64,000 nt of DNA, from the NCBI RefSeq assembly GCF_000333015.1, contig NZ_BANT01000022.1:62001-126000 (forward strand). The letters are read 5' to 3'. Numbering within the stretch: the first letter of the stretch is position 1; the number at the start of each line of letters is the position of its first letter. The notes beneath the pieces were generated by a model. That model saw only the letters and a list, made by a program, of their open reading frames with translations, was not told the origin of the DNA and ran no database searches. Both the position numbers and the translations under genes were made by a program. This stretch comes from Gordonia hirsuta DSM 44140 = NBRC 16056. GTDB lineage: Bacteria; Actinomycetota; Actinomycetes; Mycobacteriales; Mycobacteriaceae. Positions 1 to 7,420 of this stretch are shown piece by piece.

Positions 1-434
1 CGGATCGCCTCCGGGATCTGCGCCGGATCCGGGCGCAACGGGTCGACGGTGCAGCTGAGCAGGATGGGTGCGGCCTCGTGGACCACCAGCGAGTGCACCA
101 GGGCGGCCGCCTCGTCGTCGAGGCGATCGGCGTCGTCGACCATCATCGCCTCACCCGGCCGGCGGCTCACTGCCGTGGCCAGCGACCAGCGCAGCCGGCC
201 CGGCGAGAGATCCCCGTCGGCCACGAGCGGCCCGAATACCAGCGCCGCACAGCCGCCCACACCGCTCAGGGTGATCGTCGGGTCATCGATGTGTTCGGCG
301 ATCGCACGCAGCACCGTGGTCTTACCGGAACCGGCTGCACCCACGACGACACCGCCGCGCGGCAGGTCTTCTCGGTCCAGTCCCGCGCGGGCCAGTGCTT
401 GCCGGCCCGCAAGGCCGGTTCCCGGCACACCCAC
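1..434 (-). CDS. P-loop ATPase, N-terminal part (possible LuxR/AAA regulator), cut by window edge
   Basis: The minus strand reads open from a GTG at 434 to the window edge, about 144 codons. It has a clear Walker A motif (GAAGSGKT) near residue 38 and a Walker B-like stretch (MMVDDADRLD) about 60 residues later. This pattern fits the ATPase half of large LuxR-type or other AAA/STAND regulators, but the C-terminal part that would decide is outside the window. A GGGAG lies upstream of the GTG at 434; a second GTG at 428 is possible. The gene diverges from cmrA with about 84 nt between. The ATPase call is firm; the regulator call is inference. Confidence 0.6.
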   Translation of the reverse strand, partial: MGVPGTGLAGRQALARAGLDREDLPRGGVVVGAAGSGKTTVLRAIAEHIDDPTITLSGVGGCAALVFGPLVADGDLSPGRLRWSLATAVSRRPGEAMMVDDADRLDDEAAALVHSLVVHEAAPILLSCTVDPLRPDPAQIPEAI

Positions 435-506
435 CCCTGGAGTATCTCCCGAGCTCGCGCAGTTCGCGGCGATCCGGCCCGATCACCGCCGTCGTGGGCC
501 GCTCAC

Positions 507-518
507 TACGATGAAGCC
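507..518 (+). promoter_or_regulatory. -10 box of a probably leaderless cmrA transcript
   Basis: TACGAT at 507-512 ends exactly 6 nt before the ATG at 519, so transcription should start at or next to the A of the start codon. No Shine-Dalgarno sequence is seen. Leaderless mRNAs are common in this group; the assignment here is inference from spacing. Confidence 0.4.
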
Positions 519-1331
519 ATGGCACTACCCCACCCCACCCCCACTGCGCGCGCGGTCGTCACCGGCGCCTCCTCCGGCATCGGTATGGCCCTGGCGTGCG
601 TACTCGCCGACCGCGGACATTCGCTGATCCTGGTCGCCCGCCGCGGCGAGATCCTCGACGAACTGGCCAAGGAGCTGGAACGACGCTGCGGCGTGACCGT
701 CGAGGTCCGTGCGGTCGACCTGTCCAACGCCGAGGCCACCGCCCGGCTGTGCGACGAGCTCAAGGATCGGGAGATCTCGATCCTGTGCAACAACGCCGGT
801 ATCGCCACCTTCGGCCCGGTCGCCGAACTGGACCCCGGCTACGAGCAGGCCCAGGTCCTGCTCAACGTCAATGCCGTGCACGATCTGACGCTGGCGGTGC
901 TGCCGCAGATGGTGGCGCGCCGCTCCGGCGGGATCCTGATGGTCGGTTCGGCCGCCGGCAACATGCCGATCCCCAACAACGCCACCTATGCCGCGACCAA
1001 GGCCTTCGTGAACACCTTCTCCGAATCGCTGCGCGGGGAGCTCGCCGGCACCGGCGTGCACGTGACCCTGCTGGCCCCGGGCCCGGTGCGCACCCAGACC
1101 CCGACCGCCGAGGAGGCCTCGATCGTCGACAAGATGGTCCCGGACTTCCTGTGGCATTCCAGTCAACGGGTCGCCGAGATGAGCCTGGATGCGCTGGGAC
1201 GCAACAAGATGCGGATCGTGCCGGGCACGCTGTCCAAGGCGATGTCGGTGGCGGGCAACTACACCCCGCGCGCCATCGTCGCGCCGATCGTGGGCACCTT
1301 CTACGCCAAACTCGGCGAAGGCGAGGGCTGA
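519..1331 (+). CDS. cmrA: Short-chain dehydrogenase/reductase, CmrA-type mycolate beta-keto reductase
   Basis: A 270-residue classical SDR. The NAD(P) motif TGASSGIG is at residues 15-22, NNAG at 91-94, and the catalytic Ser144, Tyr157 and Lys161 (YAATK) are all present. The next gene is orn, as in M. tuberculosis where Rv2509 lies close to orn (Rv2511). Rv2509 and its Corynebacterium orthologue NCgl2385 (CmrA) reduce the 3-keto intermediate to the mature mycolic motif in the cytoplasm, the last step of mycolate synthesis. The assignment rests on family features plus gene order. The ATG at 519 was chosen because the Rossmann motif follows directly and a -10 box sits 6 nt upstream; an upstream extension in frame lacks SDR character. 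Confidence 0.8.
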   Translation: MALPHPTPTARAVVTGASSGIGMALACVLADRGHSLILVARRGEILDELAKELERRCGVTVEVRAVDLSNAEATARLCDELKDREISILCNNAGIATFGPVAELDPGYEQAQVLLNVNAVHDLTLAVLPQMVARRSGGILMVGSAAGNMPIPNNATYAATKAFVNTFSESLRGELAGTGVHVTLLAPGPVRTQTPTAEEASIVDKMVPDFLWHSSQRVAEMSLDALGRNKMRIVPGTLSKAMSVAGNYTPRAIVAPIVGTFYAKLGEGEG

Positions 1332-1334
1332 GCC

Positions 1335-1931
1335 GTGGCGGATCGACTCGTCTGGATCGATTGCGAGATGACCGGGCTGGACACCGGCTCGGACAAACTC
1401 ATCGAGATCGCGGCCCTGGTCACCGACAGCGACCTCAACATCCTGGGCGACGGCGTCGATGTGGTGATCCATGCCGACGACGACGCCCTGGCGACCATGC
1501 CGCCGGTGGTGGTGGACATGCACGCCGCCTCCGGGCTGACCGAGGAGGTACGCGCCTCCACCGTCACCGTTGCGCAGGCCGAGCAGATGGTGCTGGCGTA
1601 TCTGCGGGAGCAGGTGCCCGGCGGCGGGGTTCCCCTGGCCGGCAACTCGATCGCCACCGACCGCGCCTTCATCGCCCGCGACATGCCCGAACTGGACAAG
1701 TTCCTGCACTACCGGATGGTCGATGTCAGCTCGATAAAGGAGCTGTGCCGGCGGTGGTTCCCGGCGATCTACTACGGCCAGCCCGAGAAAGGCCTGGCGC
1801 ACCGCGCGCTGGCCGACATCCGCGAGTCGATCCGGGAACTGCGGTACTACCGGAAAGCGGCCTTCGTTCCCGAACCCGGACCGAACGAGATCCAACTGGC
1901 AGCGATCGTCAAAGACCTCGGACCTGCATAA
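1335..1931 (+). CDS. orn: Oligoribonuclease
   Basis: A 198-residue DEDDh 3'-5' exonuclease that degrades 2-5 nt RNAs (and pGpG) to mononucleotides. The first acidic pair is Asp9/Glu11 in [10 protein letters not shown], and the family stretch [19 protein letters not shown] and a C-terminal [14 protein letters not shown] block follow, giving the remaining catalytic His and Asp. Length fits the usual 180-200 residues. The GTG start at 1335 is 3 nt after the cmrA stop, so the two genes are probably co-transcribed, although they share no pathway. A tRNA-His gene follows, as in mycobacteria. Confidence 0.95.
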   Translation: MADRLVWIDCEMTGLDTGSDKLIEIAALVTDSDLNILGDGVDVVIHADDDALATMPPVVVDMHAASGLTEEVRASTVTVAQAEQMVLAYLREQVPGGGVPLAGNSIATDRAFIARDMPELDKFLHYRMVDVSSIKELCRRWFPAIYYGQPEKGLAHRALADIRESIRELRYYRKAAFVPEPGPNEIQLAAIVKDLGPA

Positions 1932-1951
1932 ATACCGGCGCTGTGAACTGA

Positions 1952-1982
1952 TTGGAGTTTCTCTACCGAGACCGGCTAGAGT
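1952..1982 (+). promoter_or_regulatory. Candidate promoter of tRNA-His
   Basis: TTGGAG at 1952-1957 and TAGAGT at 1977-1982 lie 19 nt apart, with the -10 box 48 nt before the tRNA. The spacing is slightly long, so this is tentative. Confidence 0.35.
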
Positions 1983-2030
1983 ATGGACGTGACTCGCCGG
2001 GACGGTGGAAACCGGGCCGACGACGTCGAT

Positions 2031-2106
2031 GGTGAGTGTAGTTCAGTTGGTAGAGCACCAGGTTGTGATCCTGGGGGTCGCGGGTTCGAGCCCCGTCACT
2101 CACCCC
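2031..2106 (+). tRNA. tRNA-His (GTG anticodon)
   Basis: A complete cloverleaf is visible. The acceptor stem GTGAGTG (2032-2038) pairs with CACTCAC (2097-2103). The extra 5' G typical of tRNA-His is at 2031, opposite C2104. The D-loop has AGTTGGTAGAGC, the anticodon loop reads TTGTGAT with GTG, and the T-arm has GGTTCGAGCCC. CCA is not fully encoded; only CC follows the discriminator region. Confidence 0.97.
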
Positions 2107-2112
2107 GAAGGG

Positions 2113-2155
2113 AACGGTCCCCGATCTGCAGACAAGCGGATCGGGGACCGTTTCT
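2113..2155 (+). terminator. Intrinsic terminator after tRNA-His
   Basis: A perfect 14-bp stem (2113-2126 with 2139-2152, arm AACGGTCCCCGATC) with a 12-nt loop, followed by TTTCTGCTTC. It ends the tRNA-His transcript and, being nearly symmetrical, may also stop the convergent transporter gene. Confidence 0.8.
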
Positions 2156-2203
2156 GCTTCCTGCTCCGGCCGCGTGCCCGGGCCGGGCACATACCGGGCG
2201 GGG

Positions 2204-3331
2204 TCACACGCGATCGGCGCGGCGCACCACGGTGCGCCAGATGTGCACCAGCATCGCCGCGAAGGTGACCGTCCAGGCCGCCAGCGCCAGCCAGCTCTCC
2301 CCCGTGCCGATCGCGTGCACGATGGGCAGCCGGTCCACTTCCCCGAGGAAGCGCGAGCCGACCCCGTACATGCCCAGCGGGAAGATGATGCTCCACAGCG
2401 TCGCCTCGTAGCGCAGCGGAACCCGGTTGTACAGGTGTTTCCAGCAGCCCGCAGCGATCAGCGGTGGGATCAGCCAGGTCCCGAACGCCCAGAAGAAGAC
2501 GGCGGCACCGGCGATCAGACCGCGGGTGGCGTCGACCATCGGCGCATCGGCCATCATCACGATGCGGGCACCGGCGACCACGGTGATGGCGGTGGCGCCC
2601 ATCGCCACCCAGTACGGCGGTGTCATGTCTTCGGGGGTGAACGGGTGCGCCAGCAGCCGGACCGCCAGGAGCGCCCCCACCGCGCAGTACAGGAACACGC
2701 CCACCGACCAGGAGAAGACCGCGAGCAGGGCAAGCGCCGATCTGCCGGTGTCGACCGCCGGTTCGAGCATCGCCGCCAGCACCGCCACCGACTGGCTGGC
2801 CACCGACCAGATGAACCAGGTCCCGTTGGCGATCCCCAGCGCGGGCGTGCCGGCCCGGCCTTTGACGGCCATCCACGGCACCGTGTAGCCCAGCACGATC
2901 CAGGCGGTCGCGCCGATGCCCAGCAGCAGCGCCGGGATCACCAGCATCCCCTCCAGGGTCAGTCGGCTGCCCAGGACACAGGTGGCGGCCACAAAGGTGA
3001 AGAACCCGAACGAACGCGACGGATCACCGAAATCGGCCCGCAACGCGGCCCGGAAACGCACGGCGCGCACCACAGTCAGCACGATCAGAACGAGATAGGC
3101 CAGCGTGGCGATCACCAGCAGCACGGCCGACAGCCGATGCCAGGCCGTCGTCTTCAGCCCGATGGAGATGATGCCGGTCGCCATCACCAGGGCGAAGTAG
3201 CCGGGGGTCAGCCCCTCGGCGGCCCGGCTCAGCCGAACGCCGAGCGTGGCCTCATCAGGGATGGACCGATCGCGCAGGGCCTCACCGGTCTGAGTCTCAC
3301 CGGTCTGGGTCTCACCGACGGCTCCGGGCAT
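2204..3331 (-). CDS. TDT/SLAC1-family transporter (TehA/Mae1-like)
   Basis: About 375 residues with some ten hydrophobic segments. It opens, after a polar N-terminal tail, with LTPGYFALVMATGIISIG, the hallmark of the tellurite-resistance/dicarboxylate transporter family, whose members include TehA, yeast Mae1 (malate) and plant SLAC1 anion channels. Substrate cannot be told from sequence; a C4-dicarboxylate or small anion is likely. The start is ATG 3331: a -10 box TACAGT (plus-strand 3339-3344) ends 7 nt before it and overlaps the alternative GTG at 3340, which would be awkward as a start. The tail contains the repeat ETQTGETQTG, encoded by a 15-bp tandem repeat. It converges on tRNA-His and its terminator. 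Confidence 0.75.
   Translation of the reverse strand: MPGAVGETQTGETQTGEALRDRSIPDEATLGVRLSRAAEGLTPGYFALVMATGIISIGLKTTAWHRLSAVLLVIATLAYLVLIVLTVVRAVRFRAALRADFGDPSRSFGFFTFVAATCVLGSRLTLEGMLVIPALLLGIGATAWIVLGYTVPWMAVKGRAGTPALGIANGTWFIWSVASQSVAVLAAMLEPAVDTGRSALALLAVFSWSVGVFLYCAVGALLAVRLLAHPFTPEDMTPPYWVAMGATAITVVAGARIVMMADAPMVDATRGLIAGAAVFFWAFGTWLIPPLIAAGCWKHLYNRVPLRYEATLWSIIFPLGMYGVGSRFLGEVDRLPIVHAIGTGESWLALAAWTVTFAAMLVHIWRTVVRRADRV
3281..3316. repeat. 15-bp tandem repeat in the transporter N-terminus
   Basis: About 2.4 copies of a 15-bp unit (CTCACCGGTCTGAGT, then CTCACCGGTCTGGGT, then CTCACCG). In the minus-strand gene it encodes the duplicated ETQTG in the cytosolic N-terminal tail. Unit length keeps the reading frame, so copy number could vary without harm. 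Confidence 0.7.
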
Positions 3332-3384
3332 GGTGCTCACTGTAGACCCGCGCCGGTAGGAGAAACGCCGCCTTCAGCCCCGCG

Positions 3385-4566
3385 TCACAACAGCGGCAGC
3401 CCGTCGAGCAGTCGCTGGGCCGCCAGTACGTTGCGCGGAATGAACTCGGCGATCGTCACCCCGACCACCTCGGCGGCGCCGGCGACGTCGTCGATCACCC
3501 GGCGCACCTGCGCGGTGCTCAGCCCGCCGCGCACCTGCCCCAGCCCCAGGACCGCCTCGTCGGCGTCGACCACATCCACGTCCAGGTGGATCGCGACCTT
3601 CCCGGCCCCGGTCGAGCGCAGCCAGTCCAGCAGCGGGGCCGTACTGGTTGCCAGCGCCTCCGGACCGAACGAGGCCAGCTGCCAGTCGGCGATGTTCGGG
3701 AAGTCGTCGTCGGTCCACTCGTGCAGTCCGGCCAGGGCCATCCGCTCGGCCGGCACGGTGGCCGGCAGCAGCTCGACCATCTCGGCGTCGCCGTGCCCGG
3801 TGAGCACCGCGGCGGCCATCGCATGAAATCCCGGGTACGCGCTGTCCGGGGTGCCCACATCCGGGTGCGCATCCAGCCACACCACGGCCAGGTCGTCGCC
3901 GTAGCGCTCGGCGAGCGCGGCGAACGGGGCGATACTGACCGAGCAGTCGCCGCCGATGGTCACGACCCGGTCGAAGTCGTTGCGGGCCAGCGCGTCGAGG
4001 GCGCCTTCGAGTGATTCGGCCAGCACCCCGCGCGACTCGATTCCCTCGGTCACCGGCTCGTCCTCGTCGTCGACGACGACGTGCGCCGTCGACCTGCCCC
4101 GGGACGGCAGGACCGCATCCAGGACCTGCGCACCGACGGCATAGCCGCGTCGTGCCCGCTCCAGCGCGACCTCGGGCAGCAGCTCGGCCACCGTCTCCTG
4201 ACCGGCCCCCTGCCACTGCGGCCAGACCAGCCGCAGTGTGCGGTCCGCGGGCGGCGGGACCGGGTCGATCCGCCATTCCAGGGCGATCGCGGCGATCATC
4301 AGCGCCAGCCCCACATCGGCATCGGTCAGACCACCCGCATCGTGGGTGGTCAGCACGAACCGCACCGTCCCGTAGTGGATCTCCACATCCGGATGGTGTT
4401 CGGCCGCTTCTGCCGCCGCAGTCACCGCGTCGACGAACTGCACGCTGCGCACCATCGATCCGGTGCGGTAGCCGGCGGTGAGGGTGCCGTCGTCGACCCA
4501 CCACCCGGCCGGTGCCTGCTCGGCGGCCTCGCGTCCGGTCAGGGGTCGATGGCTGTGTCCGCTCAT
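3385..4566 (-). CDS. Pterin-4a-carbinolamine dehydratase fused to an arginase/agmatinase-family ureohydrolase
   Basis: One uninterrupted 393-residue reading frame with two domains. Residues 1 to about 100 form a pterin carbinolamine dehydratase (PCD/DCoH): the active-site pattern HHPDVEIHY (His57, His58) and LTTHDAGGLTDAD (His75) is complete. From about 115 to the end is a ureohydrolase (arginase/agmatinase/formimidoylglutamase) domain: GGDCS around Cys208, DAHPD (Asp232, His234, Asp236) and HLDVD (Asp329, Asp331). Five of the six usual manganese ligands are present, but the His of GGDHS is replaced by Cys208. PCD recycles oxidised pterin cofactor; the ureohydrolase substrate is unknown. A TAACCT box (plus 4573-4578) ends 6 nt before the ATG, suggesting a leaderless mRNA. 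The domain calls are firm, the linked function is not. Confidence 0.85.
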   Translation of the reverse strand: MSGHSHRPLTGREAAEQAPAGWWVDDGTLTAGYRTGSMVRSVQFVDAVTAAAEAAEHHPDVEIHYGTVRFVLTTHDAGGLTDADVGLALMIAAIALEWRIDPVPPPADRTLRLVWPQWQGAGQETVAELLPEVALERARRGYAVGAQVLDAVLPSRGRSTAHVVVDDEDEPVTEGIESRGVLAESLEGALDALARNDFDRVVTIGGDCSVSIAPFAALAERYGDDLAVVWLDAHPDVGTPDSAYPGFHAMAAAVLTGHGDAEMVELLPATVPAERMALAGLHEWTDDDFPNIADWQLASFGPEALATSTAPLLDWLRSTGAGKVAIHLDVDVVDADEAVLGLGQVRGGLSTAQVRRVIDDVAGAAEVVGVTIAEFIPRNVLAAQRLLDGLPLL

Positions 4567-4572
4567 GGTTCC

Positions 4573-4578
4573 AGGTTA
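4573..4578 (-). promoter_or_regulatory. -10 box, probably leaderless, for the PCD-ureohydrolase gene
   Basis: On the minus strand TAACCT is followed by 6 nt and then the ATG at 4566. No ribosome binding site lies between, so the mRNA probably starts at the AUG. Confidence 0.4.
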
Positions 4579-4669
4579 GCCACGGTGCGGTCCGGCCGGC
4601 ATCGCCTCCGGATACGATCCAGGTGGCGGTCGTCCCGCGGGCAGCCGCGGCCGAGTAGAAGGGACCACG

Positions 4670-5710
4670 GTGTCGTTCGCCTCCCGCATCGACGGTTTTC
4701 AGAACCGCTATCCGCGGGTCGGTTATCCCCTGGCCGTGATCTACAAGTACGCCGACGATCAGGGCGGCTACCTGGCCGCGCTGATCACCTACTACGCCTT
4801 CGTCTCCCTGTTTCCGTCGCTGCTGCTGTTCACCACGGTGCTCGGTTTCGTCCTGGAGAAGCAGCCCGGCTTGCGCGACCGCATCGTCGACTCGGCCCTG
4901 CAGCAGATTCCCGTGGTCGGCGACCAGCTGAACGACCCGGCCTCGCTGAGCGGTGGGGTCACCGCCGTCATCATCGGTCTGGTCGGCGCGCTCTACGGCG
5001 GCCTCGGCGTCTCGGTCGCCACCCAGAACGCCATGAACGCGGTCTGGGCGGTGCCGCGCAACTCCCGCCCCAACCCGATCCTGGTGCGGCTGCGCGGGAT
5101 GGTCCTGCTCTTCACCGTCGGCCTGTCCATGGTCGCGCTGGTCGCGATCAGCATCACCGCCGCGGCCATCGACTTCCAGGGTGCGAGCAAGGCCTACACC
5201 GAGATCGGCCAGCTGGTGCTGGCGGTGGTGGTGTTCACCTTCGCTTTCCGGTTCGGCACCGTGCGCAAGCTGAGCATCGGCAATGTGCTGCCCGGAGCGC
5301 TGATCGCCGCGATCGGCTGGCTGCTGCTGCAACGATTCGGCGGGTTCTACGTCGAGCGCGTCATCACCCGGGCCAGCGCGGTCAACAGTGTCTTCGCCTC
5401 GGTGCTCGGTCTGATCGCGTTCCTCTACCTGGCCGCGGTGCTGCTGGTGGTCTGCCTGGAGATCAACGCCGTGCGCGTCGACAAGCTCTACCCGCGCTCG
5501 CTGCTCACCCCGTTCACCGACGACGTGGTCCTCACCGACGGCGATATCCGCACGTACACGCGACTGGCGAAGGCACAGCGCAACAAGGGTTTCCAGGTGA
5601 TCGACGTCGTCTTCGACAAAGGCGATGCCGTCATCGACACGGAGGCTTCGGAGGCGCCGACCACCGAGATCACCCGGCCGGACGGAGGCCTCAGTCCACC
5701 GCCTCGGTGA
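4670..5710 (+). CDS. YihY/BrkB-family inner membrane protein
   Basis: 346 residues with about six membrane segments. The N-terminal block with YKYADDQGGYLAALITYYAF and the later LRGMVLLFTVGLS and FASVLGLIAFLYLAAVLLVV segments are typical of the YihY/virulence-factor BrkB (UPF0761) family, which was long mis-annotated as ribonuclease BN. Its molecular role is unknown. A soluble tail of about 80 residues follows the last membrane segment. The GTG start at 4670 has AGAAGGGA upstream. The 3' end overlaps the convergent MFS gene by 20 nt (5691-5710). Confidence 0.85.
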   Translation: MSFASRIDGFQNRYPRVGYPLAVIYKYADDQGGYLAALITYYAFVSLFPSLLLFTTVLGFVLEKQPGLRDRIVDSALQQIPVVGDQLNDPASLSGGVTAVIIGLVGALYGGLGVSVATQNAMNAVWAVPRNSRPNPILVRLRGMVLLFTVGLSMVALVAISITAAAIDFQGASKAYTEIGQLVLAVVVFTFAFRFGTVRKLSIGNVLPGALIAAIGWLLLQRFGGFYVERVITRASAVNSVFASVLGLIAFLYLAAVLLVVCLEINAVRVDKLYPRSLLTPFTDDVVLTDGDIRTYTRLAKAQRNKGFQVIDVVFDKGDAVIDTEASEAPTTEITRPDGGLSPPPR

Positions 5711-7265
5711 ACAGATGACGCTGATCGCGGCGCTGCGCCACGCGTGCGACCCGCAGGATGTTCTCGTGATCGAAGCCGGTCCAGCGCTGAGTGCGCTGAC
5801 GCTGATACTCCGACCAGGACGGCATCACGAACTGTTCGATGTAGGTGTCGGACTCCTCGCCCGCGCGGTACAGCCGCCAGCCGCGGCCACCGGTGCGGCG
5901 GCGGGAGCGGGCCAGCAGCAGCATCGCGGCCAGGAACTCCTCACGGTCGGCCGGTTCGACGTGATAGGTCACCTCGATCTGCACCGGGCCGTCGGCCGGG
6001 TCCGGATCGAAGACCAGCGACGGCACCGGCCAGGTGACGAACAGCTCCCGATCCAGGTTCGCCGTCATCGGATGCAACGGCAGGAACAGTGGGGCGAACA
6101 TCGACACCACCAGCAGACCGGCCGCGATCACCAGTGCCATGCGGGCGCCGACGGCCTGCCCGATCAGACCCCACACGAACGCCCCGATGCCCTGCAGCCC
6201 GCTGAACACCAGCAGATACATCGACATCCCCCGGGCCCGCACCCACTGCGGCAGCGTCAACTGCAGAGCCGCATTGAGGGTGGAGAGTTTGGCGGTCCAC
6301 CCGAACCCGGCCAGCAGCAGCGGCACCACCGCCCAGGCGAACGGCAGGAACGCCGCCGCCAGCGCGCCGCCGGCGAACAGCAGCGCCGACAGGGCCAGCA
6401 GCGCATCGGAGGAGACCGAAGCCCGGAACGACGGCAACACCAGCATGCCGATCACCGCACCGACCCCGAGGACGCCCAGGACCAGACCGTATCCGGTGGA
6501 GTCGAAATGGAAATGCTGCGCGGCCACCACCGGCAGCAGCGCCCACAGCGCCGACGCCGGCACCGCGAACAACGCCGCCCGGGTCAGCAGCCGCTGCACG
6601 ATCGGTGCGGCCGCCAGATACCGCAGCCCCACCCCCATCGACATGGCGATGTGTTCGCGTTCCACATCGACCGCGGTGGGCTTGCGACGCCAGCTGAGCA
6701 GTGCCGCCAGCACCGCCACGTACGACAGCGCATTGATTGCGAAGACGGTTCCGGCGCCGCCGAACACGAACAGCACACCGGCCAGCGCCGGTCCGACCGC
6801 CCGCGCGGTGTTCATCGCCACGCTGCCCAGCGAAGCCGCATCGGGAATCTGCTCGCGCGGCACCAGCTCGGGCTGAATCGCCTGGAAGGCCGGTGAACTG
6901 AGCGCCGCACCCGAGCCGAGCAGGAAGGTCAGGATCAGCAGGACCGCTGGCGTCAGCAGCCCGGTCCAGGCCAGGGCGGCCATCAGCCCGGCGATGAGCA
7001 CCGCATAGGCGGTCATCACGATCAGCAGCCGTTTGGGGTTGAGGACGTCGGCGAGCACCCCGGCCAGCAGGGAGAACAGCAGCGTAGGCAGCAGACTGGC
7101 GGTCTGCACCAGCGAGATCATCGCGGTACCGGCGTCGGCGTCGACCAGGAACCACTGGGCGCCCACCGTCTGCATCCACAGTCCGATGTTCGAGACCGTC
7201 TGCGCGATGAACAGATTGCGGAACACCGTGCTACGCAGCGGCGCCAAACCCAGTTGCAGCGCCAT
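5691..7265 (-). CDS. MFS exporter (MFS_3/EntS-like) with C-terminal monooxygenase-like domain
   Basis: About 524 residues. The first 410 or so form twelve membrane segments, beginning with APLRSTVFRNLFIAQTVSNIG, the entry motif of the MFS_3 family that includes the enterobactin exporter EntS. After the last membrane segment comes a soluble domain of about 110 residues (from VQIEVTYHVEPADREEFLAA to the end) with the alpha+beta pattern of antibiotic-biosynthesis-monooxygenase (ABM) domains; this fusion is common in the family. Substrate is not predictable. The ATG at 7265 is chosen over a GTG at 7271: GGGGAG lies just upstream, and the ATG overlaps the stop of a 9-codon upstream frame. Converges with and overlaps the YihY gene. 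Confidence 0.8.
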   Translation of the reverse strand: MALQLGLAPLRSTVFRNLFIAQTVSNIGLWMQTVGAQWFLVDADAGTAMISLVQTASLLPTLLFSLLAGVLADVLNPKRLLIVMTAYAVLIAGLMAALAWTGLLTPAVLLILTFLLGSGAALSSPAFQAIQPELVPREQIPDAASLGSVAMNTARAVGPALAGVLFVFGGAGTVFAINALSYVAVLAALLSWRRKPTAVDVEREHIAMSMGVGLRYLAAAPIVQRLLTRAALFAVPASALWALLPVVAAQHFHFDSTGYGLVLGVLGVGAVIGMLVLPSFRASVSSDALLALSALLFAGGALAAAFLPFAWAVVPLLLAGFGWTAKLSTLNAALQLTLPQWVRARGMSMYLLVFSGLQGIGAFVWGLIGQAVGARMALVIAAGLLVVSMFAPLFLPLHPMTANLDRELFVTWPVPSLVFDPDPADGPVQIEVTYHVEPADREEFLAAMLLLARSRRRTGGRGWRLYRAGEESDTYIEQFVMPSWSEYQRQRTQRWTGFDHENILRVARVAQRRDQRHLFTEAVD

Positions 7266-7294
7266 CAGCACTCCCCGTCGACGATGTCCGCCAT
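7265..7294 (-). CDS. Candidate leaderless 9-codon uORF before the MFS gene
   Basis: On the minus strand a TAGGAT box (plus 7301-7306) ends 6 nt before an ATG at 7294, the spacing of a leaderless start. This ATG opens a 9-codon frame, MADIVDGEC, whose TGA overlaps the ATG of the MFS gene (TGATG). The frame contains a GGGGAG that can serve as ribosome binding site for the MFS gene. Translational coupling is inferred. The final Cys codon recalls mycobacterial cysteine-responsive leader ORFs, but a single Cys is weak evidence. No independent proof of translation exists here. Confidence 0.4.
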   Translation of the reverse strand: MADIVDGEC

Positions 7295-7420
7295 CGCCTC
7301 ATCCTAGGAAAGCCCACCCCGCCGCGCGCTGCGGCCTCGATACCCGTGTCGCGGCGCCCATCGCGACACGGTCACTGCGGTATCCGTGGCCGTGCACGAC
7401 CGATAGGGAACACTGTGAGC

